Assembly: GCA_017467705.1 (NCBI GenBank)
Contig: JAFUSC010000005.1
Span: 1-35,902 of the forward strand
Length of the DNA: 35,902 nucleotides
Origin: Prevotella sp.
GTDB lineage: Bacteria > Bacteroidota > Bacteroidia > Bacteroidales > Bacteroidaceae
Reading direction: 5' to 3'
Part shown: positions 16,482 to 25,486 of the stretch, one piece after another
Numbering within the stretch: position 1 is the first letter of the stretch
How the letters are laid out: every line of letters starts with the position of its first letter
Program-made: the position numbers and the translations under genes
The notes under the pieces: model-generated
The model's database searches: none
Seen by the model: the letters and a program-made list of their open reading frames with translations, nothing else
Told to the model about the DNA's origin: nothing

Positions 16482-19400
16482 ATGAAGTACAAACTATTAC
16501 GTTTCTCGCTTCTGAGTGCGCTTGTCATGTTATGCGGCGGACTGTCAATAGCAGGGATTCTGCATCTCCAAGGAGATGAGCAGACTGAGACGTTGACACC
16601 CAGCACAACATCAGGCTACGCAGAACTGACTGTGACCAATGCCGGAACAAGCAGTACAGGAAGTGCTCTTGAGATTTCGAAAGGTGACATTGTTGTTACC
16701 TCGGACTTAGGCTACATCAAAAATCATGAAATGACCGTTTACAAGAATGGCAGCATGACTATCGGCTTCAAGTCTGGCATCAATGCTCACATCACCAAGG
16801 TGGAACTGACGGTGAGCAACTATCACTTCCAGAAACCCGAAGGATGGACATCAGAATTCTCTAACGACACAGATGCCAAGTTTACCTCCAGCGAGACTGA
16901 AGTATTCACAACCGATGCAACGGACAAGACTTCACTCACCGTCAGCAACGCATCTGGTGGTAAAACAACTGTTAGGGTGATTACTGTCCACTACGTCATT
17001 GACTCCACGTCAGGCGAAGAACCAGGCGGCGGTGAAGAACCCGGAGGCGGTGACGAGCCTGGAGGTGGCGACGAGCCTGGCGGAGAGGAAGGTGGCATTG
17101 CAAATCCTTATGTCTACACATTCACAGCAAAGGTTTTCGATGCTAAGCAGCAAACCAAGGAATTGGCTGGCGCTAACTGGACACTTGACCTGACAGCTGA
17201 GGGTGACAGCTATTTGGGCTATGACACAACAAAAGGCCAGCAGTTTGGCAAAGCAGCTGATCCTGCAACGGCCATGACACTGACAACATCTGACATTGAG
17301 GGAACCATTAAAAAGGTGAAAGTAAACACCAGTGGTGCATCAAGCATCGAGGCAACGCTCACCGTAAAGGTTGGTGATGCAACTTTCACCACAACTGAAA
17401 GTGCCACCTCTGTCAGCCTGACCAAAGATGCAACTGACTATGAGTTCGAAGGCTCTGCAACAGGTGCTATCAGTCTGAACTATGCCAACAGCTCACCCAA
17501 GGCTATCTACATCAAATCTATCGAGGTAGAATATGAAGCCGCCGCTGAACCTGAGCCCGCAGGCTTCCGCGACATCAAGCTCAACCTGATGGAGCATCCT
17601 GAGGTACTGACAGAAAGTGATGTCTACATCACAGTAGCCGAAGACGGCACCATCGGCACAACCAACAATGCCGACGCTGCTGCTGCCACTATTAAGGGTA
17701 AAGTTCACAGCAGCTATGGCAGTTCAAACTTCACCGCCAGTGTGCCTGTGGAGGGAACCGTGAAGATTACCTACGCTACGCACGACTACGGCAACGACAT
17801 CGTTGTGACTGACGACGTCGGAAATCAGGTGGCTAAGCTGAATACACAGGGTGCTAAGTGGATGAGCAACCACGACAACGTGGCAGTTGCCTACTACCGC
17901 GTGAACGAGCCCACCACGCTGCACTTCAGCAAGGCTAACTACAACCCCTACTTCGCTGTAGAGGCTATTGACCCCGCTGACCTGCCCGCAGAGGTGACCG
18001 TCTACACGGTGAAGTTCGACAAGGGTGACGCTGAGGGCGTGGCTCCTGCCGACATCGAGGTCAACGCAGGCGACGCAGTGACCCTGCCGAAGAACTATAC
18101 GCTCTACAAGGAAGGCTACACGCTGACCGGATGGGCTGACACCAGCGTGCACGCTGTCGGCGAGCAGATTACTCCCGAGGCAAACGTCACGCTGACTCCG
18201 GTATTCACCCAGAACGAAGTGTCACTGGCTGACCGCACGGCTGCAGTGACCTTCAGCTACGAGCTGAGCGGCTACAACGACAATCCGAAGCATAAGTTTG
18301 AAGGCAATACGGGTATCATCGTCACGCAGGCCACCATCAACGGCAAGAGCATTGACGTGAAGGTGGACGTTGACGCCACCAGCGGCAAGTTCGCTCACAA
18401 TGGCAGCGGCTGGCATCAGGTGAACGCAGGCACGAAGGTGACTGTTCCTTCAGCCAAGGGTGCAACCATCGCCGTGAAGACTTATCAGGATGCTAATACA
18501 CTCAAGTTTGGCGAGACCGCAGCAACAGCAGGCACTGACCCCGCCACTTACACAGCAGAAAACAACGCCGAAACGCTGGTCATTGAGCAAACAGCTCAGG
18601 GCTACTGGAACAAGCTGACCATCACCCTGCCCGAGATTCAGGAAGAGGTGGCTCCGCTCTACATCATCGGCGACATGAACAGCTGGAACCGTTCAGCCAT
18701 GACGGAGATGACCTACAAGGCTGAGACAGAGGCATACGAATATGAGCTCAACACCAACGGAGACGGCAATGGCAAGACCTACTTTGCAATTGCAACCTAC
18801 CAGCAGACAGCAGAAGAGGCTGAGGCTGACCCGAACTGGGAGACATTCAACAGCGAATATCGCTATGCCATCGCCGAGGGTAACCAGACTGTAGAGCTTA
18901 ACACTGAGGTACAGCTGGTGAAGGCCAACGGCACAATCGTACTGAACGCTCCCGGCACCTACAAGCTGAGCGTCACGAAAGACATGAAGCTGACCGTCGC
19001 CGGTGAGGAGACTGTCATTGAAGACGGCTACTACGTTGTCGGCAACATGACCGACTGGGCCATCAACAAAGACTACAAGATGAGCCTGAACGAAGCTGCT
19101 GACACCGAGGAATATCAGTTCAGCATGGAGCTGACTGTCAACTCACAGTTCAAGGTGGTGAAGAAAGAAGGCGACAACCAGACATGGTATCCCGACGGCA
19201 TGGGCAACAACTACGGTGAGAATGGTGAGATTACCGCCGACGGCGAATACACCATCTACTTCCGTCCCAACGCTGACGGCGGTGACGACTGGTTCTACAA
19301 CGTCATCTTCGTCACGTCTGACCAGCCGCAGCCGCACGACCCCGTGAGCCTGATCTGGAGCTATGATGCCGACCATCCGATCCCAACCGCTGGTCCGGAC

Positions 19401-22037
19401 AACGGTCTGTACTATGCTTCTTACGTCAACGACGCTACCGGCACGAACTTAGGTCTGCACGGTGTGAAGCTGAACAGCTCGGGCTGGGCATTCTTTGAGA
19501 AGCCTGCCGTGGAAGGCACGCTGACGCTGACCTTCAGCAACCGTAAGACCAATGCTGCCTATGCAGTCAACGTCTACACCGGCACACTGACCGACGGCAC
19601 ACCCACCAAGGGCGAGCTCATCGGCGAGATTGCCATTGAGGAAGGCCCCGGTTCCGGCACGCTCGACATTCCTGCTGACGTGACCGGCATCTGGATTGAG
19701 CGCAAGACCTCTGCTGAGGGCGTGCTGTCGAAGATTGTCTTCAAGGAGTTCGTACCCCGCTCGTTCGTTGACTTCGAGATTACCAACGAAGAGCTGAGCG
19801 GCGAGTTTGACCCGTCGACCCTGCCCGCAGGCGTCACTTTCACCGGCACACAGCGCAACGACAGCCACGGCTATGGCAACGTCACCATCGTGGTTCCCGT
19901 CGACGGCACCGTGAAGTTCAGCATCGGCGGCTGCCAGTATGCTAATCCTGCTAACTGCACGGTTACCAATGCTGCCGGCGAGGTTCTGGCTACTCCGAAC
20001 CTGAAGACAGCGAAGTGCTACCATCAGGACGGCACCGTCGTCAATTACTTCTACGTAGGTGAGCCCACCACGCTGACCTTCAGCAACATTGCTTACCTGC
20101 CTTACTTCAAGGCCGAGGCTACGGAGGTACAGGAAGCTGTCATCACCTATAAGGACCAGAACGGCAACACGCTCGGCACGAAGACCGTCTATGAGGGCGA
20201 CCCCGTGGGCGAGATTCCTTACACCGAGGATGACCTGACCATCGAGGACGGCAATAAGTTCCGCGGTTGGGTTTATGCCAGCGACATCAAGGTCAAGGCT
20301 ACTGACATCGTTAATGGTAACATGACCATCAGCGCCAAGGTAACAGCCATCGAGACCACGCCTGAGGTTGGCAGCGTGCAGACGTACGACCTGACCAAGG
20401 AAACATTCTATCCCGAGGATCACGAGAACTTCAACGTTGAGGGTGGTTCTTACTACAACAACCACGGCTTCACGTTCGCAGCCGGCGGTAAGTTCGAAGT
20501 AGCCGTAGGCGGCAAGGCACAGATTGTGCTCGCGCTCTGCCAGTACGGAAACGGCACCACCATCACTGTGACCGACGCTCAAGGCAACGTCATCCGCGAC
20601 GACGTGCCTGCCAAGGCCGAGGCTGACGGCGGTACGACCACCGTTAACTACGAGGGCGGCGCAGGCATGCTGACCTTCACCTTCGCTGAACAGGCTTATC
20701 TGCACAGCGTGACCGTCTACAACGTCAATGACTTCGTGGAGAAGGACGAGGAGTCGGGCTACTACATCATACCCGCAGGCGACGCAGCCAGCTTCGTCTT
20801 GGCACTCAACAACGCCAGCTCGGAAGAGAACAGCAAGATATTCCTGCCCAACGGCACTTACGACCTCGGCGAGACCGTGCTGACCACCGTCAGCGGTAAG
20901 AACGTGTCCATCGTCGGTGAGTCGATGGAGGGCGTTATCATCAAGACTGCTCCCGACGTCAAGCTCGAGGGCCTGGGTTCTGCCGACCTGCTGGTGAACA
21001 CCGGCGAGGGCCTCTACCTGCAAGACCTGACGCTGCAGAACGCACTCGACTACTATGCAGCCGGCAGCGCCGGACGTGCCGTCACCCTGCACGACAAGGG
21101 TACGAAGACCATCAACAAGAACGTGCGTCACCTGTCATATCAGGATACCTACTATTCTCATAAGGTAGGCGGCGTCTACTACTTCGAAGGCGGTGAGATT
21201 CACGGAACGGTTGACTACATGTGCGGTAACGGTCGCGCCTACTTCAACGGCGTGACGCTCGTCAACGAGCAGCGCAGCTCTGCCACGATGACGGCTAACT
21301 CTGAGCTCTACGTGTTCAACAACTGCGTAGTGAAGAACAATGCCGACACTTACAACTTCGGACGTGCATGGAGCGACAACCCCGTCTGCATCTGGCTGAA
21401 CACCACGCTGGAGGATCCCAGCAAGCTGGCTTCTACACGTTGGAACCTGACAGGTATCAACTGCGACTACAGCCTGGCCGGTGAATGGGGCACGATGGAC
21501 GCTGATGGCAACGACATCACGCCTGCATCGAACAACGTCACCTTCACCAAGGAGAACACCTCGATGAACACCATCCTGACCGAAGAGCAGGCAGCCACCT
21601 ACACCATGGAATACGTGCTGGGTGACTGGGCTACCGAAGCTCAGGCAACTGCTGAGCAGGTGGTTGCTCCGACGGCAGAGCTGAAGGACGGTACCATCAG
21701 CTGGTCAGCCGTAGACGGCGCAACGGCTTACGCCATCTTCGTCAACGGCGAACTGCTGACCATCGTAACCGGAACGACTTACGCACTTGAGCAGTCTACT
21801 GAAACCGAAGCACGCCGTGCAGAAAGCGAGCCGGATGTCTACACCATCCGTGCAGCTAACGGACGCGGTGGATTCGGCGAGCCGAAGACTGTAACCGTTG
21901 CTACCGGCATCAACACCGTCAAGGCAACGACCGACTTCAGCGGTAAGACTGTCTATGACCTGCAGGGCCGCCGCGTGCTGACCCCGACCAGCGGACAGAT
22001 TTACATCGTCGATGGTAAGAAGGTCATGATGAAGTAA
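16482..22037 (+). CDS. Giant secreted multidomain pectin methylesterase (CE8)
   Basis: The 1851-residue product has an N-terminal hydrophobic signal. Carbohydrate esterase family 8 sits near the C-terminus (about 1425-1700) and would remove methyl groups from pectin. Catalytic motifs are Q1554-D1555 in SYQDTYYSH, D1578 in GTVDYMCGNG (usually GxVDFIFG) and R1628 in GRAW (usually GRPW). Ahead of it, in order, are a beta-sandwich, a Gly/Glu/Pro linker of GGGDEP repeats (about 173-200) and another beta-sandwich. A domain then recurs three times with YGN-type motifs (around 365-505, 1090-1220 and 1300-1415). There is also an InlB/Flg_new-like repeat (VYTVKFDKG...LTGWAD) and two modules starting IIGDMNSWNR and VVGNMTDW that resemble SusE/F-type glycan-binding domains. 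The tail is VYDLQGRRVLTP. It is likely surface-held and multivalent for pectin. Confidence 0.9.
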   Translation: MKYKLLRFSLLSALVMLCGGLSIAGILHLQGDEQTETLTPSTTSGYAELTVTNAGTSSTGSALEISKGDIVVTSDLGYIKNHEMTVYKNGSMTIGFKSGINAHITKVELTVSNYHFQKPEGWTSEFSNDTDAKFTSSETEVFTTDATDKTSLTVSNASGGKTTVRVITVHYVIDSTSGEEPGGGEEPGGGDEPGGGDEPGGEEGGIANPYVYTFTAKVFDAKQQTKELAGANWTLDLTAEGDSYLGYDTTKGQQFGKAADPATAMTLTTSDIEGTIKKVKVNTSGASSIEATLTVKVGDATFTTTESATSVSLTKDATDYEFEGSATGAISLNYANSSPKAIYIKSIEVEYEAAAEPEPAGFRDIKLNLMEHPEVLTESDVYITVAEDGTIGTTNNADAAAATIKGKVHSSYGSSNFTASVPVEGTVKITYATHDYGNDIVVTDDVGNQVAKLNTQGAKWMSNHDNVAVAYYRVNEPTTLHFSKANYNPYFAVEAIDPADLPAEVTVYTVKFDKGDAEGVAPADIEVNAGDAVTLPKNYTLYKEGYTLTGWADTSVHAVGEQITPEANVTLTPVFTQNEVSLADRTAAVTFSYELSGYNDNPKHKFEGNTGIIVTQATINGKSIDVKVDVDATSGKFAHNGSGWHQVNAGTKVTVPSAKGATIAVKTYQDANTLKFGETAATAGTDPATYTAENNAETLVIEQTAQGYWNKLTITLPEIQEEVAPLYIIGDMNSWNRSAMTEMTYKAETEAYEYELNTNGDGNGKTYFAIATYQQTAEEAEADPNWETFNSEYRYAIAEGNQTVELNTEVQLVKANGTIVLNAPGTYKLSVTKDMKLTVAGEETVIEDGYYVVGNMTDWAINKDYKMSLNEAADTEEYQFSMELTVNSQFKVVKKEGDNQTWYPDGMGNNYGENGEITADGEYTIYFRPNADGGDDWFYNVIFVTSDQPQPHDPVSLIWSYDADHPIPTAGPDNGLYYASYVNDATGTNLGLHGVKLNSSGWAFFEKPAVEGTLTLTFSNRKTNAAYAVNVYTGTLTDGTPTKGELIGEIAIEEGPGSGTLDIPADVTGIWIERKTSAEGVLSKIVFKEFVPRSFVDFEITNEELSGEFDPSTLPAGVTFTGTQRNDSHGYGNVTIVVPVDGTVKFSIGGCQYANPANCTVTNAAGEVLATPNLKTAKCYHQDGTVVNYFYVGEPTTLTFSNIAYLPYFKAEATEVQEAVITYKDQNGNTLGTKTVYEGDPVGEIPYTEDDLTIEDGNKFRGWVYASDIKVKATDIVNGNMTISAKVTAIETTPEVGSVQTYDLTKETFYPEDHENFNVEGGSYYNNHGFTFAAGGKFEVAVGGKAQIVLALCQYGNGTTITVTDAQGNVIRDDVPAKAEADGGTTTVNYEGGAGMLTFTFAEQAYLHSVTVYNVNDFVEKDEESGYYIIPAGDAASFVLALNNASSEENSKIFLPNGTYDLGETVLTTVSGKNVSIVGESMEGVIIKTAPDVKLEGLGSADLLVNTGEGLYLQDLTLQNALDYYAAGSAGRAVTLHDKGTKTINKNVRHLSYQDTYYSHKVGGVYYFEGGEIHGTVDYMCGNGRAYFNGVTLVNEQRSSATMTANSELYVFNNCVVKNNADTYNFGRAWSDNPVCIWLNTTLEDPSKLASTRWNLTGINCDYSLAGEWGTMDADGNDITPASNNVTFTKENTSMNTILTEEQAATYTMEYVLGDWATEAQATAEQVVAPTAELKDGTISWSAVDGATAYAIFVNGELLTIVTGTTYALEQSTETEARRAESEPDVYTIRAANGRGGFGEPKTVTVATGINTVKATTDFSGKTVYDLQGRRVLTPTSGQIYIVDGKKVMMK

Positions 22038-22063
22038 GCATCAGGCATTTCATCTTCTAACAC

Positions 22064-22098
22064 AAACAGAGACGCCGCAACGTGTGGCGTCTCTGTTT
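22064..22098 (+). terminator. Terminator after the CE8 gene
   Basis: AAACAGAGACGCC (22064-22076) pairs perfectly with GGCGTCTCTGTTT (22086-22098) around a 9-nt loop, followed by CTTTATAT. Confidence 0.9.
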
Positions 22099-22139
22099 CT
22101 TTATATATATAATGTACGCGCGAGAGATTTAACATTTAC

Positions 22140-22153
22140 GTAAACGCTTACGA
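22140..22153. promoter_or_regulatory. Candidate operator, site 4 of 4 (GTAAACGCTTACGA)
   Basis: This is the most symmetric copy (GTAA-ACGC-TTAC). The AAACGCTT core is centred 51.5 bp upstream of the -7 box of the SusC gene, 1 bp further than at the other three sites. Confidence 0.65.
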
Positions 22154-22171
22154 AGAAAAAAACGAGATATG

Positions 22172-22204
22172 TTTTCTTGATTTAAATTAATTTTCATAAC
22201 TTTG
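22172..22204 (+). promoter_or_regulatory. Promoter of the SusC/SusD operon
   Basis: TAACTTTG (22197-22204) is a good -7 box. The -33 region (GTTTTC around 22171-22176, 20 bp upstream) is a poor match, again suggesting dependence on an activator. Confidence 0.62.
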
Positions 22205-22241
22205 CACAAATATTTTGTTTAATTAATAAAACTACTAATTT

Positions 22242-25200
22242 ATGTCTGGTAATTTTAAGAGTATTAAAATGGCGCTGTTGTTCGCCTTCCTGTTCGTGGT
22301 AGGCAGCATAACAGCACAGACTGTCAAGGTCACTGTTACTGACGCAACGGGTGAACCCATCATCGGCGCAAGCGTGCTGGAGAAGGGAACCCAGAACGGT
22401 GGTATAACCAATCTTGACGGTGAATTCAGCATTACGCCGAAAGGCAGCAGTCAGGTTGTCATTTCATACATCGGTATGAAGACACAGACCATCGACGTCA
22501 AAGGCAAGAGTGCTGTAAGTGTGGTTCTCGAAGACGATGCCACTGGTCTTGAAGAGGTCGTCGTCATCGGTTACGGTTCAGTCCGCCGTAAGGACATCAC
22601 AGGTTCTGTGGCTACGGTCAACAGCGAGACACTGACAGCTGTCCCGGTAGCTAACGCCTCGGAAGCCCTGACTGGTAAGCTGGCCGGTGTGCAAGTAACG
22701 ACAACTGAAGGTTCTCCCGACGCCGAGGTCAAGATTCGCGTGCGTGGCGGTGGTTCTATCACCCAGTCGAATGACCCGCTCTACATCGTGGACGGTTTCC
22801 CCGTTGACGGTATTAGCGACATTCCCGCCAGCGACATTGAAGACATCACCGTGCTGAAGGACGCCTCGTCAACAGCCATCTACGGTAGCCGTGGTGCTAA
22901 CGGTGTTATCCTCGTTACCACCAAGAGCGGTCAGGCAGGTAAGGTGAAGGTGAGCTACAACGCTTACTACAGCTGGAAGAAGATTGCCAAGACCTACGAC
23001 GTGCTGGACGTTTATGACTATGCCAAGTGGCAGTATGAGTATGCATTGCTCTACAACGGTGGTGATGCAACTAAGATCAGCCATTACACAGATAAGTTCG
23101 GTAACTATCAGGACATGGATCTCTACAGAAGCGTAGAGGGCAACGACTGGCAGGACCTGGCTTACGGACGTACAGGCCATACCTTCAACCACAACATCAG
23201 CATCAACGGCGGTGCAGACAACATCAAGTATGCATTCAGCTATGCTCACATGAACGATAAGGCCATCATGGTCGGTTCAAGCTTCAAGCGTGACAACTTC
23301 TCGCTGAAACTGAACACCAAGCCGAGCAAGACGACCACGTTGGACTTCCAGGCACGCTATGCCAACACCACGATCAACGGTGGTGGTGCTAACGAGGCTA
23401 CCGGTTCTTACGACACTGACCGCCGTCTGCGTTACGCCGTGCTTTACACGCCCATCCCCATGAAGGGTATTGACGGCACCGACGAATTGGAAGGTTCAAG
23501 CTTCTACGATCCTATCACCACTGCTTATGACAACGATCAGAAGAAGCAGCGCCGCAACCTCAACCTGGCCGGTGCATTTGGTTGGGAGGTTTACAAGAAC
23601 CTGAAACTGAAGACTGAGTTCGGTTACGACACATACGACGAGTACAGCCAGCGTTTCTGGGGTCTTTCTGCATACTACATCAAGAACGTCCCCACAGGCG
23701 ACAACCAAGGTAAGCCCGCTATCCGCAACGTGTCGACCATGCGTCACCGCTTCCGCAACACAAACACTGTCAACTATGACTTCAAGTCTCTGTTCGGAAA
23801 AGACAGCGACCACTCGCTGAACGTCCTGGTGGGTCACGAGTACGTGATTACCAAGAAGCACGCCATTACCGACGAGGTACACGGCTTCCCCGTGGACTAT
23901 GATGCAACAACTGCATGGAAACTGACCGCACAGGGAACTCCCTATACCATTGAGGACTTCTACAGCGCAGACGACAAGCTGCTCTCGTGGTTCGGTCGTA
24001 CTAACTATAACTTCAAGGACAAGTATCTGGTCAGTGCTACATTCCGTGCTGACGGCAGCTCGAAGTTCTCGAAGGAAAACCGTTGGGGTTACTTCCCCTC
24101 AGTGGCACTGGCATGGCGCATCACAGGCGAGCCTTTCATGGCTGCCACACAGAGCTGGCTGACAGACTTGAAGCTCCGTCTGAGCTACGGTACAGCCGGT
24201 AACAACAACATCCCCGTCGGACAGCTGGTACAGGAGTACAGCCCCAAGGCTACGACATGGGTTGACGGCATCACCAACTACTGGGCACCGTCAAAGACTA
24301 TGGCTAACCCCGACCTGAAGTGGGAAACCACCATTACCCGTAACGTCGGTCTGGACTTCACACTGTGGAACGGTAAGTTCAACGGTAGCATTGATGCCTA
24401 TATCAATACGACGAAAGACCTGCTCATTCAGTTCCCGACAGCCGGTTCCGGTTACGACAACCAGTACCGCAACCTCGGTAAGACGCAGAACAGCGGTATC
24501 GAGTTCACCTTCACATATCACATCGTGAATCAGAAGGACTGGGGCATTGACTTGTCTGGCAACATCGGCTACAACAAGAACAAGGTCAAGGAACTGGGTA
24601 TGGAAGACTTTGCCACCAACACCAACTGGGGCTCAACTGAAATCGGTAACGACTACCGCGTAGCAGTAGGTCACTCACTGGGTGAAGTCATCGGTTATGT
24701 GAACGACGGCCGTTACGAAGTTTCTGACTTCGAGGGCTACAACGCCACAACGAATGAGTGGACCCTCAAGGAGGGCGTAGTAAACTCTGCAACCGTCATC
24801 GGCACCATCCGTCCGGGTTCTATGAAGATCAAGGACATCAGTGGTCCCGAAGGAACACCTGACGGTGTGATTGACGAGAACGATATTACCGACATCGGCA
24901 ATGTCTATCCGAAGGTTTACGGTGGTTTCGCACTGAACGCACGTGCTTACGGCTTCGACCTCGCTGCCAGCTTCAACTACAGCCTCGGCAACAAGGTTTA
25001 CAACGCCAACAAGATTGAGTACACAACAGCTTCTTACACGAAGTTCTCTCAGTATCGTAACCTCAGCACTGACATGGCTGACGGCAAGCGCTGGACTTAT
25101 GTCAATGATGCCGGTCAGTTCGTAACTGATCCTGTTGAGTTGGAAGCCCTGAACGCCAACACCACCATGTGGAGCCCCTACATGTCACGCTTCGTCCTGA

Positions 25201-25466
25201 CTGACTGGGCTATTGAGGATGCCTCATTCCTGCGCCTGAACACTCTGACCTTAGGTTACACCCTGCCTGAGTCGCTGACCAAGCGCGCCGGCATCTCTAA
25301 CCTGCGCTTCTATGTTACGGCATACAACGTATTCTGCATCACAGGCTATTCCGGCTCTGACCCCGAAGCAGACTGTATCCGCAAAACTAACCTCACCCCG
25401 AATGTTGACTACTCTGGTTATCCCCGTAGCCGTCAGTTTGTTGTGGGTCTGAACTTGAATTTCTAA
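22242..25466 (+). CDS. SusC-like TonB-dependent outer-membrane transporter
   Basis: The 1074-residue protein would import pectin oligosaccharides across the outer membrane with its SusD partner, powered by TonB/ExbBD. After the signal peptide (ending VGSITAQ) comes a carboxypeptidase-D-like domain (VTVTDATGEPIIGASVLEKG...TNLDGEFSI). The SusC hallmark EEVVVIGYG follows, then the plug (TGKLAGVQV, IRVRGGGSI, PLYIVDGFPV, SRGANGVILVTTKSG), then the 22-strand barrel region ending in the aromatic VVGLNLNF. The pair's substrate is inferred from the neighbouring pectinases. A terminator and operator separate it from the CE8 gene, so it has its own promoter. Confidence 0.95.
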   Translation: MSGNFKSIKMALLFAFLFVVGSITAQTVKVTVTDATGEPIIGASVLEKGTQNGGITNLDGEFSITPKGSSQVVISYIGMKTQTIDVKGKSAVSVVLEDDATGLEEVVVIGYGSVRRKDITGSVATVNSETLTAVPVANASEALTGKLAGVQVTTTEGSPDAEVKIRVRGGGSITQSNDPLYIVDGFPVDGISDIPASDIEDITVLKDASSTAIYGSRGANGVILVTTKSGQAGKVKVSYNAYYSWKKIAKTYDVLDVYDYAKWQYEYALLYNGGDATKISHYTDKFGNYQDMDLYRSVEGNDWQDLAYGRTGHTFNHNISINGGADNIKYAFSYAHMNDKAIMVGSSFKRDNFSLKLNTKPSKTTTLDFQARYANTTINGGGANEATGSYDTDRRLRYAVLYTPIPMKGIDGTDELEGSSFYDPITTAYDNDQKKQRRNLNLAGAFGWEVYKNLKLKTEFGYDTYDEYSQRFWGLSAYYIKNVPTGDNQGKPAIRNVSTMRHRFRNTNTVNYDFKSLFGKDSDHSLNVLVGHEYVITKKHAITDEVHGFPVDYDATTAWKLTAQGTPYTIEDFYSADDKLLSWFGRTNYNFKDKYLVSATFRADGSSKFSKENRWGYFPSVALAWRITGEPFMAATQSWLTDLKLRLSYGTAGNNNIPVGQLVQEYSPKATTWVDGITNYWAPSKTMANPDLKWETTITRNVGLDFTLWNGKFNGSIDAYINTTKDLLIQFPTAGSGYDNQYRNLGKTQNSGIEFTFTYHIVNQKDWGIDLSGNIGYNKNKVKELGMEDFATNTNWGSTEIGNDYRVAVGHSLGEVIGYVNDGRYEVSDFEGYNATTNEWTLKEGVVNSATVIGTIRPGSMKIKDISGPEGTPDGVIDENDITDIGNVYPKVYGGFALNARAYGFDLAASFNYSLGNKVYNANKIEYTTASYTKFSQYRNLSTDMADGKRWTYVNDAGQFVTDPVELEALNANTTMWSPYMSRFVLTDWAIEDASFLRLNTLTLGYTLPESLTKRAGISNLRFYVTAYNVFCITGYSGSDPEADCIRKTNLTPNVDYSGYPRSRQFVVGLNLNF

Positions 25467-25486
25467 AATGAAGGAGGAATAAGAAA

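Noticed and set aside
19449..21131. 560-codon minus-strand frame opposite the CE8 gene
   Set aside because: It overlaps coding sequence with recognised domains and has no features of its own.
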